Shown here piece after piece: positions 19,013 to 27,862 of a stretch of DNA of 64,000 bases. Within the stretch, counting starts at the first letter, position 1. The number at the start of each line of letters is the position of its first letter. The notes below the pieces were generated by a model, which saw only the letters and a program-made list of their open reading frames with translations, was not told the origin of the DNA and searched no databases. The stretch is taken from NCBI GenBank assembly GCA_900470155.1, contig UBZT01000009.1, positions 1,137,524 to 1,201,523 of the forward strand, given 5' to 3'. The stretch comes from Hyphomicrobiales bacterium. Its GTDB lineage: Bacteria > Pseudomonadota > Alphaproteobacteria > Rhizobiales > Rhizobiaceae. The translations under genes and the position numbers were made by a program.

Positions 19013-20340
19013 AACGCATTCGCCGACCGATGAGCCTGCAACAGGCGCCGTATCTGCCCCTTATCGTCTCTCTAGCATGGGCGTTTTTGGCATCCGCAAT
19101 GCTGCTGGAAAGCGACGTTTACCGTTACGCGGCTATTGCTCTCTTGGTCTTCTGCTGGATAGCCCATCGCGACGATTTCAAGCGCATCGGGGGTGACTGG
19201 CTCGCCTGGTTGTGTCTCCTTTGGGCTCTTTATGCGTTTCTCCGCTTTGTCTGGGGCATGGCAGTCCACGGAGAAAAAGGCGCGTCCGAATGGCTCTATG
19301 TCTTCCCGCTGCTGATACCCTGGCTTGGAGCTTGCCTCTATGCCACGCGTGATCGTCTGTTCGCCGCAGTCACATTTCTAATGGTTGCCGGTTTCATTGG
19401 CCTTCTGCTGACACTTGATGTCTCGGCACTCGTGCACGGCGAACGGTTCAGCCCCTTGTACCATCACAATCCGATCCACGCTGCCGTCGGCTGCGGATTG
19501 CTGTTCATCAGCAGTGTCTACTGGCTCGCCTTTGCCGCAGAAACCGCCATCCTGAAGACCATCGGCGGAAAAGTGCTCGCGGCCACGGCGATTGCAACCG
19601 CCGTTCTCTGTCTCGTCGGCATCTTCGGCGCAAAATCAAAAGGCGTCTGGCTCGCCTTTTCACTTGTCTTTTGCTTCATGAGCATCACGGCTGTCGTACA
19701 TTATGGTCGCCGTCATATGCTTGTCCCGGGCGCAATCGCCCTGTTGCTCTGCGGGGTTGGCGCCTTCGTCGCCCTCGATAACGTAAAACATTATGCCGGC
19801 CCCACCATCGCAGCCGCCCTGCATCTCTCCGAACAGGCTGTGAGTGAGGAGGAGATTGAAAAGGCCATGGAAAACACCGTGAGCAAGGCAGACACGCCGG
19901 AATCGATGCGCGAGCGATTGATGCTCTGGACCAATGCCCTGGATATTTTCCTGGAATCGCCCATCATCGGGTCAGGCAATCTCTGGCTGGCAAAGTGGCG
20001 AGAAGCAAAATACGCGGACGTAAACTACACCTTGATCCACAATGGTTATCTCGAAATCCTGGTACGCCATGGTCTGTTCGGAATGGCGATGTTGCTGGTC
20101 TTTGTCAGCACTGCATTTTACCGTATCAGGCAAGCATGGAAGCGCGGCATCATCCCGTCAAGTCTCATGCTCTACCTGTTCAGCATGAGCCTGTTTTTCT
20201 TCATCACCATGGCTTCAAATTCGAACAATCGCCTTGCCATCGGCGAAAGTTTCTTCCTGCTGGCCGGTGCTGCCGTCTTTGCCATTTCCATCATGCTCCG
20301 CGCCGATGCCAGATCATCCGCGCCAACAATCACCGCGTGA
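19000..20340 (+). CDS. O-antigen ligase/polymerase family membrane protein
   Basis: A 446-residue polytopic membrane protein with about 11 hydrophobic segments and a large periplasmic loop (about residues 255-345). The loop contains MRERLMLWTNALDIFLESPI followed by GSGNLW, and then HNGYLEILVRHGLFGM, the signature of the Wzy_C/WaaL family. It either links O-antigen to lipid A-core or polymerises repeat units at the periplasmic face. A TTG start at 19000 is preceded by AGGA at 7 nt and overlaps the glycosyltransferase gene. The next ATG (19030) has no visible ribosome site. Ligase and polymerase cannot be told apart by sequence. Confidence 0.8.
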   Translation: MSILKRIRRPMSLQQAPYLPLIVSLAWAFLASAMLLESDVYRYAAIALLVFCWIAHRDDFKRIGGDWLAWLCLLWALYAFLRFVWGMAVHGEKGASEWLYVFPLLIPWLGACLYATRDRLFAAVTFLMVAGFIGLLLTLDVSALVHGERFSPLYHHNPIHAAVGCGLLFISSVYWLAFAAETAILKTIGGKVLAATAIATAVLCLVGIFGAKSKGVWLAFSLVFCFMSITAVVHYGRRHMLVPGAIALLLCGVGAFVALDNVKHYAGPTIAAALHLSEQAVSEEEIEKAMENTVSKADTPESMRERLMLWTNALDIFLESPIIGSGNLWLAKWREAKYADVNYTLIHNGYLEILVRHGLFGMAMLLVFVSTAFYRIRQAWKRGIIPSSLMLYLFSMSLFFFITMASNSNNRLAIGESFFLLAGAAVFAISIMLRADARSSAPTITA

Positions 20341-20344
20341 ACCC

Positions 20345-20902
20345 ATGCTGAAGCGTCTCTTCGACATTATCGCCGCACTGCTTGGATTGATCATCACAAG
20401 TCCAATCATGGCGATCCTCGCCATCGTGATCCGTCGAACATCTCCAGGCCCGGCGCTCTTTGCCCAGACGCGCGTTGGGCGCAACGAAGAACCGTTCACC
20501 TGCCTGAAATTTCGGACCATGGCGACCGGCACACCTGACGTTGCCTCGCATGCCGCGTCGACCAGCTGGATCACCCCGACCGGCCGATGGCTGCGCGCCT
20601 ATAAGCTCGACGAACTGCCGCAGCTTTTCAATGTGCTGAAAGGTGAAATGAGCCTTGTCGGCCCAAGACCCTGTCTTCCAAATCAGGCGGATGTGATTGC
20701 CGCACGCCGCGCCCAGAGCGTATTTTCGGTTCGCCCCGGCATAACAGGCCCCGCCCAGGTTGCCGGCATCGACATGTCGGAACCAACGCGCCTTGCCGCC
20801 GCAGACCGAAGCTACGTCGAAAGCCAGACTTTGGCCGGTGACATCAAGCTGCTGTTCCAGACGGTGCTCGGCGGCGGCCGAGGCGACGCGGCGACCCGTT
20901 GA
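20345..20902 (+). CDS. Initiating sugar transferase (PglC/WcaJ C-terminal type)
   Basis: A 185-residue bacterial sugar transferase. One N-terminal membrane segment (KRLFDIIAALLGLIITSPIM) is followed by the conserved cytoplasmic domain with FRTMATG, LDELPQLFNVLKGEMSLVGPRP and RPGITGPAQV. It transfers a sugar phosphate from a UDP-sugar to undecaprenyl phosphate and so starts an O-unit. The short form without the long membrane region is like PglC. The gene starts 4 nt after the ligase stop. The order with the upstream dehydratase and epimerase suggests the primed sugar is the deoxy-amino sugar they make. Confidence 0.87.
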   Translation: MLKRLFDIIAALLGLIITSPIMAILAIVIRRTSPGPALFAQTRVGRNEEPFTCLKFRTMATGTPDVASHAASTSWITPTGRWLRAYKLDELPQLFNVLKGEMSLVGPRPCLPNQADVIAARRAQSVFSVRPGITGPAQVAGIDMSEPTRLAAADRSYVESQTLAGDIKLLFQTVLGGGRGDAATR

Positions 20903-21080
20903 CCCATTGGCCCTTTGGCCCTTTGGCCTGTTGACGACTAAAACAAGCGGAACTGGCTCGGTTCTTGCCTGACCTTTTTTGGTCGGCGATTTATCAAATG
21001 CGCATAATCGAATACTCTGCCCAATAGAGACTGATTCGAGAAAGTCTCGCAGGCTAAATGATTTAGCTGAGGTGGCGGAC

Positions 21081-21317
21081 ATGGAACGGCAAGCAGACTT
21101 GGAGACCTGGGCAATGGTCCGGGCTCAACAGATCATCATGCATCACGGTGCCAATCTCGTGGTATCGGCGCAGCGGCTCGACCTCAAGAAAACGACGGCA
21201 AACACTTATGCGCTACGGGCAGCCATCATGAATTCGCTGATTGAGGCTATGTCTGCGCCGCCCACGAAAGCCGGCAGCGAAATACCCTATCCGACAGCAG
21301 ACGTGGTTTCCTTCTAG
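21081..21317 (+). CDS. Hypothetical 78-residue protein
   Basis: A small ORF starting MERQADLETWAMVRAQQ with a good ribosome site (GAGG 8 nt upstream). The middle, HHGANLVVSAQRLDLKKTTANTYALRAAI, looks helical, with a possible DNA-binding flavour, but no family was recognised. It lies alone between the glycan cluster and the response regulator, with 178 nt upstream and 59 nt downstream. The start and codon pattern make it a likely real gene; function unknown. Confidence 0.5.
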   Translation: MERQADLETWAMVRAQQIIMHHGANLVVSAQRLDLKKTTANTYALRAAIMNSLIEAMSAPPTKAGSEIPYPTADVVSF

Positions 21318-21376
21318 GCAGCGACGCAACCTGCCCGACCTTGATCGGCTCGTCGATCCGTGACAGGTTTTGCGCC

Positions 21377-22054
21377 ATGCGAATTTTGCTGGTGGAAGAC
21401 ACACACGACGTGGGAGAGGCGATCAGTCGCCGGTTCGAGACGATCGGCCATACAGTCGACTGGGAGACCGATGGTCGTGCCGCGTCGGAGATACTCGATT
21501 TTACCGATTACGATCTGGTCATTCTCGACGTCATGCTGCCGGGCCTCGACGGCTTCGAGATCCTCAAGCGGCTGCGCCAGAACCGCAATGCGGTGCCGGT
21601 GATGGTCCTAACGGCCCGTTCTGAAATTGATGACCGCGTGAGTGCCCTTGATCTGGGGGCGGACGACTATCTGGTCAAACCTTTCGACTTTCGCGAACTT
21701 GAGGCCAGAGCGCGGGTCCTGTTGCGCAGGCGTTCCGGCGGCGAGGCGACCAATGTCATTGCCTGCGGCGACGTGATGCTCGATCGCACCAATCGTTCAG
21801 TCCACGTCGGCAAGCGGGAGGTGCAGCTCAAGCGCCGCGAGATGACATTGCTGGAGATCCTCGCGTCTCGGCCCGGCCGCGTCTTCAGCAAGGACCAGTT
21901 GCTCGACCAGATCTTCGGTTTCGACGAACCGGCAGGGCCAAACGCCATCGAGCTTTATGTCGGCCGACTGCGCAAGAAGCTGGAAGGCGCAAGGGCGAGG
22001 ATCGTGACCGTGCGTGGCCTGGGTTATCAGCTGGTGTCTGATGACCAGGACTAG
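21377..22054 (+). CDS. OmpR-family response regulator (TctD-like)
   Basis: A 225-residue response regulator. The receiver domain has LVED at the start, phosphoacceptor D51 in LVILDVMLPGLDG, and the conserved lysine in YLVKPF near residue 101. The winged helix (about residues 130-220) ends VRGLGYQLVSDD. The ATG at 21377 gives the normal family N terminus. The histidine kinase gene begins inside its last codons, and a periplasmic binding protein follows. This order and the neighbouring tctABC genes make a role in sensing carboxylates likely. Confidence 0.88.
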   Translation: MRILLVEDTHDVGEAISRRFETIGHTVDWETDGRAASEILDFTDYDLVILDVMLPGLDGFEILKRLRQNRNAVPVMVLTARSEIDDRVSALDLGADDYLVKPFDFRELEARARVLLRRRSGGEATNVIACGDVMLDRTNRSVHVGKREVQLKRREMTLLEILASRPGRVFSKDQLLDQIFGFDEPAGPNAIELYVGRLRKKLEGARARIVTVRGLGYQLVSDDQD

Positions 22055-23432
22055 ACGCTCGCTCTTTTACCGGCTGGTTGTCCGTGTCGCCCTGGTTCTT
22101 TCCGTTGGTGCCGCTGTGCTGATCACGGCGGCATGGTTTTACGCCAAGGCGGCTGCCGACGAAGCCTATGATCGTTTGCTGCAAGGGGCAGCCATCCAGA
22201 TCCTCGATGGTCTCTCCGTCGAAGATGGCAGGATCGGCATAAACCTGCCCCCGGCGGCCTTCGAACTCCTGGGCCAGGCGCCGCGCGACCGGATATTCTA
22301 CCGTGTCGTCTTGCCCGATGGGTCGACGCTGACCGGCTACGACGACCTGGCGCCGTCGGTCGATCTCACCCCCGCCCGTTCTGGCCCTGTCTTCTTGTCC
22401 GAAGACTACCGCAACGTGCCATTGCGCATCGGCATCGTCGGCCGCGCCATCAGCGAAGCGGCAGCCGGTGGCTGGGCCTATGTTCTCGTCGGGCAAACGA
22501 CTGAGGCGCGAAAGGAATTCGTCACCGAACTCACCACCCGCGCGCTTGTCATCGTCCTGATCATGAGTGCGCTGGCGCTTGCCGGCACGGCGCTCGCCAT
22601 CCGCTATTCGTTGCGCCCCGTCAATCAGCTCGGCGACATGCTGCTGCGCCGCGATCCGCAGGACCTGACACCGCTATCCGTCGCCGTGCCCGGGGAACTC
22701 TCTCCCTTCGTCGATTCCATCAACCACTTCATGCGGCGCCTGGATGAACGCGTCCGCCTGCTGCAACGCTTCATTGCCGACAGTGCCCACCAGATCAGAA
22801 CGCCACTCACCGCGCTCTCGGCTCAGGTCAGCCTGATCGATGAGGATGCGCTCTCGGGCAATGACCGACGACACCTCGAACGCGTGAAAGACCGCGCCGG
22901 AGAGCTCGCACACTTTACCGGTCAACTCCTCAACCATGCCATGGTGATCCACCGCTTCGATAGCGCCCAGCTTGGGCCGCTCGATGTGACCGAGATCGCA
23001 CGCAAGGCGTTCCGTGCCGCCGTTCCCATCACCATCGACCCCGACACCGTCGTGTCCTTCGAAGCACCGGACGAAACCTTGATCATCCTCGGCGATGGCC
23101 TCAGCCTGCGCGAAGCCATCGTCAACATCATCGACAACTCCCTGCGTCACGGTACCCGGTTCAAGCTGGACGTCCGTGTCCTGAGGCGGGGCAATTTCGC
23201 CTTGGTCGAGGTGGAAGATGACGGTCCCGGCATCCCCCCGGCCGACTGGGGTCAGGTCACCAAACGCTTCGTTTCATCGAAGTCGGGCAGCGGTAGCTCC
23301 GGCCTCGGATTTGCCATCGCCTCGGAAGTCGCGATTGCCTTGAGGGGCGGTCTTTCCTTCCGCGAAAAGACGCCGGAAAAAGGCTTTACCGTTGTCCTTG
23401 AATTGCCGCTCCAGGCGGAGGCCACAAGCTGA
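22041..23432 (+). CDS. Sensor histidine kinase (TctE-like)
   Basis: A 463-residue membrane sensor kinase. Two transmembrane segments (about 13-36 and 165-187) flank a periplasmic domain of about 130 residues of the TctE N-terminal type. A HAMP-like linker is followed by the HisKA box SAHQIRTPLTAL with phosphoacceptor H250, the N box IVNIIDNSLRHG, the G1 box VEDDGPGIPP and GLGFAIA. It starts 14 nt inside the response regulator gene and overlaps the binding-protein gene by one base, so all three proteins are made together. The binding protein probably presents ligand to the periplasmic domain. Confidence 0.87.
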   Translation: MTRTRRSLFYRLVVRVALVLSVGAAVLITAAWFYAKAAADEAYDRLLQGAAIQILDGLSVEDGRIGINLPPAAFELLGQAPRDRIFYRVVLPDGSTLTGYDDLAPSVDLTPARSGPVFLSEDYRNVPLRIGIVGRAISEAAAGGWAYVLVGQTTEARKEFVTELTTRALVIVLIMSALALAGTALAIRYSLRPVNQLGDMLLRRDPQDLTPLSVAVPGELSPFVDSINHFMRRLDERVRLLQRFIADSAHQIRTPLTALSAQVSLIDEDALSGNDRRHLERVKDRAGELAHFTGQLLNHAMVIHRFDSAQLGPLDVTEIARKAFRAAVPITIDPDTVVSFEAPDETLIILGDGLSLREAIVNIIDNSLRHGTRFKLDVRVLRRGNFALVEVEDDGPGIPPADWGQVTKRFVSSKSGSGSSGLGFAIASEVAIALRGGLSFREKTPEKGFTVVLELPLQAEATS

Positions 23433-24514
23433 TGCTCAAGAATGTCCTGCTATGCGCCAGCCTCACTCTGGCTTTGCCCAATCCTGCTTCAGCGATCGAG
23501 GGTGAGAAAACAGTCTTCCAGTCGCCCGGCGCCGAAAAATCCCGACTGGTGATCAATGGCGTGACAGATGCCGACGCCATCAAACCGCTAATTGAGGATT
23601 TTCAGCAGTTGGCACCGGACGTCACCGTGGAATTCAACGACTACGTTTCCAATGACCTTTTTCGCGAGGCGGAACGGGCTTGCAGCACCGGGCAGAATTA
23701 CGGCGACCTTCTGATCTCGTCCTCGGCGGACCAACTCGTCAAGCTCGCCAACGATGGCTGTGCCATTCCTCACAGTTCGGCAGAAACCGACGCGCTCGCA
23801 AGCTGGGCGAATTGGCGCAACGAGGTCTTCGGCTTCGTCTTCGAGCCCGCCGTCATCGTCTACGATGCGTCGCGTGTCCCGCAAGCGGATGTGCCGCGCA
23901 GCCATGCGGACATTGCCGATCTCCTGCGCCGGAAGCCGGAGGAATATCGCGACAGGATCGGGACCTACAATATCCAGCTCTCCGGCGTGGGATACCTGCT
24001 CGCCTTTCACGACGCGCTTCAGGCGCCGACGATCTATGGCCGACTTCTGGAAAGCTTCAGCCGCGCGGAAGTCGTAACGGGATGCTGCAACAACGAAGTG
24101 CTGGACCAGATCGCCAGCGGACGCTTGCGCATCGCGTACAATATCCTGGGCTCCTATGCCTATGCAGCCTTCCTCAAGAACCCAAACCTTCGTGTTGTCA
24201 TACCGCGCGACTATGCCTTGATCCTGCCGCGCGCAGCCTTGATCCCCGTCAAGTCGCAGCAAACCGATCTCGCCCGCCGCTTTATCGATTATCTTCTCTC
24301 CTCCCGCGGCAAGACGGTCGCGCGCGAAAAGGCATTTTTCCTCTCCGAAGACGACCCCCTGCCCGAAGGCGTCGAAGGCCCTGCCTCATTGATCGAATCC
24401 GGCATCGGCCGGCCGATCCGCATCGGACCAGCCTTGCTGGCAGCACAGGATCGCGCCACTCGCGAACGCTTCATCCGCAACTGGACGGCCCTGTTTACGG
24501 AACTGGACCCATAA
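23432..24514 (+). CDS. Periplasmic binding protein of a three-component sensor
   Basis: A 360-residue exported protein: a signal peptide of about 21 residues (LCASLTLALPNPASA) is followed by a type 2 periplasmic-binding fold of the AfuA/PgtC kind. It includes LVINGVTDADAIKPLIEDF, GDLLISSSADQLVKLAN and YNILGSYAYAAFLK. Such proteins bind iron or small phosphorylated or carboxylated compounds. No permease or ATPase accompanies it; instead it is coupled (TGATG) to a TctE-like kinase. It is therefore more likely a sensor input than a transport part, similar in plan to PgtC of Salmonella. The ligand is unknown. Confidence 0.78.
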   Translation: MLKNVLLCASLTLALPNPASAIEGEKTVFQSPGAEKSRLVINGVTDADAIKPLIEDFQQLAPDVTVEFNDYVSNDLFREAERACSTGQNYGDLLISSSADQLVKLANDGCAIPHSSAETDALASWANWRNEVFGFVFEPAVIVYDASRVPQADVPRSHADIADLLRRKPEEYRDRIGTYNIQLSGVGYLLAFHDALQAPTIYGRLLESFSRAEVVTGCCNNEVLDQIASGRLRIAYNILGSYAYAAFLKNPNLRVVIPRDYALILPRAALIPVKSQQTDLARRFIDYLLSSRGKTVAREKAFFLSEDDPLPEGVEGPASLIESGIGRPIRIGPALLAAQDRATRERFIRNWTALFTELDP

Positions 24515-24542
24515 AAAAGGCCCGACACAGGGGCCGGGCCTT
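24512..24542 (-). terminator. Terminator of tctCBA, possibly bidirectional
   Basis: An 8-bp stem AAGGCCCG / CGGGCCTT (24517-24524 with 24535-24542) is followed on the minus strand by six T. It lies in the 49-nt gap between the convergent binding-protein and tctA genes. On the plus strand the T run is weak. Confidence 0.85.
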
Positions 24543-24563
24543 GCTCAAATGACAGGGAAAGGA

Positions 24564-26069
24564 TCAATCCTCTTCCTGGAAAACCTCCTCGCGCTTCTTC
24601 TTGACGCTCGGCAGGAAGACGATGATCAGCACGGCAAGCGCGATCAGAAGCAGCGTGGCGCTGATCGGCCGGGTGACGAAAGTCGACGGATCGCCACGCG
24701 ACAGGATCATCGCACGGCGCAGGTTTTCCTCAAGCAGCGGCCCGAGAACGAAACCGAGCAACAGCGGCGCCGGCTCGCAGCGCAGCTTGACCAGCATGTA
24801 ACCGATGAAGCCGAAGAAGGCGACGGCATAGAGGTCGTAGATATTGGCGTTGACGCTGTAGACCCCGATCGAGCAGAAAGCCATGATGATCGGAAACAGC
24901 ACGTAGTATGGGATCGTCAGCAGCTTCACCCACAGCCCGATCAGCGGCAGGTTCAGCACCAGCAGCATCAGATTGCCGATCCACATCGACGCAATGATGC
25001 CCCAGAACAGCGCCGGCTGCTCGACAGCGACATTGGGTCCGGGAACGATACCCTGGATGATCATCGCGCCAACCATCAGCGCCATCACCGGATTGGCAGG
25101 AATGCCCAACGTCAGCAACGGAATGAAGGAGGTCTGTGCTCCGGCATTGTTGGCCGATTCCGGACCGGCAACGCCTTCGATGGCGCCATGACCGAATTCC
25201 TCCGGCGTCTTCGACATCCGCTTTTCCACGGTATAGGAGGCGAAGGACGCCAGGATCGCGCCGCCACCCGGTAGAATGCCGAGCGCCGAACCGATGCCTG
25301 TGCCACGGATAACCGGCCAGAACATCCGACGGAAGTCATCCCGTGTCGGCATCAATCCGCTGACCTTGGAGATCAGCACGGTGCGGTTCCGGTCACTTTC
25401 CAGATTGCGCAGAATTTCCGCGACCCCAAAGACACCAACGGCCACGGCGACAAAATTCAACCCATCGGCATATTCCGTGATCCCCATGGTGAAGCGCGGC
25501 GTGCCGGAATAGATGTCGGTGCCGACCAGACCGAGCAACAGGCCAAGCGACACCATGGCAAGCGCCTTGATGATCGAACCATGCGCCAAGGCAATGGACG
25601 ACACCAGACCGACGATCATCAGCGAGAAATACTCGGCAGAACCGAACTGAAGAGCGATGGCCGTCAGCGGTGGCGCAAAGATCGCAACGAGGAACGTCGA
25701 GACGGTGCCGGCGAAAAACGAACCGATGGCCGCAATCGCCAGTGCAGCCCCCGCCCGACCCTTGCGGGCCATCTGGTAACCGTCGATTGCGGTCACCGCG
25801 GATGATGATTCCCCCGGCATGTTGATCAGGATCGCCGTGGTCGAACCGCCATACTGTGCGCCATAATAGATGCCCGCCAGCATGATCAGCGATGAGACCG
25901 GTTCGAGCTGGAAGGTGATGGGCAGCAGCATGGCAATGGTCGCCGTCGCGCCGATGCCGGGAAGCACGCCGATCAAGGTGCCGAGAATGACACCCACCAG
26001 GCAGAAGAAGAGATTTTCGATCGAGCCGGCCGTCGAAAAGCCAAGCGCAAGATTGTCGATGAATTCCAT
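24564..26069 (-). CDS. tctA: Tripartite tricarboxylate transporter large membrane subunit TctA
   Basis: A 501-residue, very hydrophobic protein with about 12 membrane segments. The family signature GVLPGIGATATIAMLLPITF occurs near residue 35, and GIYYGAQYGGSTTAILINMP near 68. A second, repeat-related glycine-rich block, LGILPGGGAILASFASY, is near residue 260, reflecting the internal duplication of TctA. It forms the transport channel driven by an ion gradient, with TctB and the periplasmic TctC. It starts 9 nt after tctB and closes the operon. The family handles citrate and many other carboxylates, so the substrate is open. Confidence 0.93.
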   Translation of the reverse strand: MEFIDNLALGFSTAGSIENLFFCLVGVILGTLIGVLPGIGATATIAMLLPITFQLEPVSSLIMLAGIYYGAQYGGSTTAILINMPGESSSAVTAIDGYQMARKGRAGAALAIAAIGSFFAGTVSTFLVAIFAPPLTAIALQFGSAEYFSLMIVGLVSSIALAHGSIIKALAMVSLGLLLGLVGTDIYSGTPRFTMGITEYADGLNFVAVAVGVFGVAEILRNLESDRNRTVLISKVSGLMPTRDDFRRMFWPVIRGTGIGSALGILPGGGAILASFASYTVEKRMSKTPEEFGHGAIEGVAGPESANNAGAQTSFIPLLTLGIPANPVMALMVGAMIIQGIVPGPNVAVEQPALFWGIIASMWIGNLMLLVLNLPLIGLWVKLLTIPYYVLFPIIMAFCSIGVYSVNANIYDLYAVAFFGFIGYMLVKLRCEPAPLLLGFVLGPLLEENLRRAMILSRGDPSTFVTRPISATLLLIALAVLIIVFLPSVKKKREEVFQEED

Positions 26070-26078
26070 GTCGGGACC

Positions 26079-26540
26079 TCAGAAGCGGAGCCAGGGGCCG
26101 AAACGCTCGAACGGCAGGCCGAGGCCATAGCTGAACACGAGCACGGAGAAGAAGGTGATGCCGGTGGCCAGCAACAGTGCCGCCGGAACCCGCAGCCGTT
26201 CCGATGCGAAACTCGCGATGAAGGCCGCGACGAACAGCGCCGGTACGAAGCCTGCACCACGCACCAGAAGTCCGAAGACCACCGGAGCCGGCAGGATGAA
26301 CAGCATGCCCCGCCAGGCAACGGCCCCGATCAGTTCAGGGGAAACACGCGTCGCCTGCACCAGGATGACGATGCCGAGCAAAGAGAGGATGATGGCAAGC
26401 ACCAGCGGGAAATAGCCCGGCCCCATGCGGAACGCCGTGCCCAGTTCGAGCTGGAAGGATTGATAGGTGAAGAACAGGCCGAGCCCGATAAAGAGCAGAC
26501 CGCAAAGCGCATTGGCTGGATCGAGACGAACAGATTTCAT
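26079..26540 (-). CDS. tctB: Tripartite tricarboxylate transporter small membrane subunit TctB
   Basis: A 153-residue membrane protein with four hydrophobic segments. The first third contains ALCGLLFIGLGLFFTYQSF and FRMGPGYFPLVLAIILSLLG, the conserved TctB block. It associates with TctA in the inner membrane. The ATG at 26540 follows GGGGGA. It lies between tctC (109 nt upstream) and tctA (9 nt downstream), the usual gene order C-B-A. Confidence 0.9.
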   Translation of the reverse strand: MKSVRLDPANALCGLLFIGLGLFFTYQSFQLELGTAFRMGPGYFPLVLAIILSLLGIVILVQATRVSPELIGAVAWRGMLFILPAPVVFGLLVRGAGFVPALFVAAFIASFASERLRVPAALLLATGITFFSVLVFSYGLGLPFERFGPWLRF

Positions 26541-26649
26541 TGGGTCCCCCGAACTGAATGGTTCCGCGACGAGGCTTGGAAAACCCCGGCGAAACGATGG
26601 GCGGACCCGGCCAGATGACCGGATCCGCGCACGCTTCGAATGGCAGGTG

Positions 26650-27630
26650 TCAGTCGGCGTACTGGCCGGCCGCTTCGATGACAGGCTTCCAGCGGGCGAT
26701 TTCGCTTTCCAGCTTTGCCTTGAGCGCAGCCGGCGTCACATCGGCATCCGGTGAGGGTGCGGTGCCGAGTTCCGCAAAGCGGGCGGCCACGTTCTCATCC
26801 TTCAGCGCCTTCTTCAGCGATGCATTGAGTTTGTCGATCGCTTCGCTCGGCGTACCCTTCGGCACATAGACGCCGTGCCAGATACCAACCTGGAAATCGC
26901 TGAGACCGCCTTCGGCCGTTGTCGGCACATCCGGCAGGACGTCGAGACGCGCTGGCGAGGTGACGGCATAAGCCTTGATCGTGCCACCCTGGATCTGCTT
27001 TGTCGTGTTGGTGGTCTGGTCGCACATGATATCGACCTGTCCGCCAAGCAGATCTGTCATTGCAGGGCCAGTTCCCTTGTAGGGAACGGTGACCAGCGGC
27101 GTTTCGATCTGGCTCATCAAGAGCATGCCGCAAAGATGCGAGGCTGCTCCGATGCCGGCATTGGCAACGGTCACCGTATCCTTGTTCGCCTTGACGTATT
27201 CCACAAGGCTCTTGAGGTCGGCCGGCTCGAAATCCTTGCGCGCGACGATCGTCATCGGAACATCGGTGACAAGGCCGACATAGTCGAAAGCATTGAGCGG
27301 ATCATAGGCGAGCTTGCGGTAGAGGCTGGCTGAGGTTGCCATGCCGATGTGATGCAGCAGCATCGTATAGCCATCCGGCTGGGATGACGCGACGCGGCCT
27401 GCACCCAGCGTCCCGCCGGCGCCGCCGACATTCTCCACCAGCACCTGCTGGCCAAGATCCTGCGACATGGCTTCCGCGACAAGACGGGCAACCGTGTCCG
27501 TCGGTCCGCCGGCGGCAAACGGCACGACCATGGTGATCGAACGCTCCGGATAGCCCTGGGCGGATACCTGTGCGGAAAAGAGGGTGGCGGCAAGCGCAGT
27601 TGCGCTGAACAACGACTTCAAAAATGTCAT
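26650..27630 (-). CDS. tctC: Tripartite tricarboxylate transporter substrate-binding protein TctC
   Basis: A 326-residue periplasmic protein with a signal peptide ending in VSAQG (about residue 25). The mature start YPERSITMVVPFAAGGPTD is the family hallmark. GGAGGTLGAGRVA and LLHHIGMATSA follow. It captures a carboxylate and delivers it to TctA/TctB. The ATG at 27630 follows GGGAGG. Rhizobia carry many TctC paralogues with diverse ligands; nothing here fixes the substrate. It is the first gene of the tctCBA operon, and its upstream region has a tandem palindrome pair next to the DctD-like gene. Confidence 0.93.
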   Translation of the reverse strand: MTFLKSLFSATALAATLFSAQVSAQGYPERSITMVVPFAAGGPTDTVARLVAEAMSQDLGQQVLVENVGGAGGTLGAGRVASSQPDGYTMLLHHIGMATSASLYRKLAYDPLNAFDYVGLVTDVPMTIVARKDFEPADLKSLVEYVKANKDTVTVANAGIGAASHLCGMLLMSQIETPLVTVPYKGTGPAMTDLLGGQVDIMCDQTTNTTKQIQGGTIKAYAVTSPARLDVLPDVPTTAEGGLSDFQVGIWHGVYVPKGTPSEAIDKLNASLKKALKDENVAARFAELGTAPSPDADVTPAALKAKLESEIARWKPVIEAAGQYAD

Positions 27631-27660
27631 GGAATCCTCCCGATATGACGTCTCCCGCCG

Positions 27661-27675
27661 GCATGGCTCCTCCCA
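27661..27675 (-). promoter_or_regulatory. Candidate sigma-54 promoter of tctC
   Basis: Minus-strand TGGGAGGAGCCATGC has the essential GG and GC pairs separated by 10 nt and matches most of TGGCACG-N4-TTGC. Transcription would start about 20 nt before the tctC ATG. It is a by-eye match with several mismatches. Confidence 0.35.
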
Positions 27676-27773
27676 GGCCGGTCTTGGATGAATGAGTTTT
27701 TTGCCGCATTTAGCCGCCGCGCAATGCTCCGAGGATCGGGAGAACAGACTAAAGGCGCTTGGTGCGCCGCATC

Positions 27774-27825
27774 ATGGGTGGATTTTTGCCCATGCGGTAA
27801 AAGCGACGGGTGGAAATCCACCCAT
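27774..27825. promoter_or_regulatory. Tandem palindromes upstream of tctC, candidate enhancer sites
   Basis: Two 20-bp elements (27774-27793 and 27806-27825) share 14 of 20 positions. Each has GGGTGGA on the left and CCCAT on the right. The second contains the palindrome GGGTGGAAATCCACCC. They are 32 bp apart, about three helical turns, and lie about 110-160 bp upstream of the candidate sigma-54 promoter. This is the usual layout for binding of an NtrC/DctD-type activator. Confidence 0.5.
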
Positions 27826-27862
27826 ACCGTAGCAAGTCCTGTCGCAAGAGAGCGAAAACCAC

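Noticed and set aside
20897..20940. Short tandem words (TTGGCCC-like, about three copies) after the sugar transferase gene
   Set aside because: Too short and too few copies to call a repeat element; no stem with a T run, so not a terminator.
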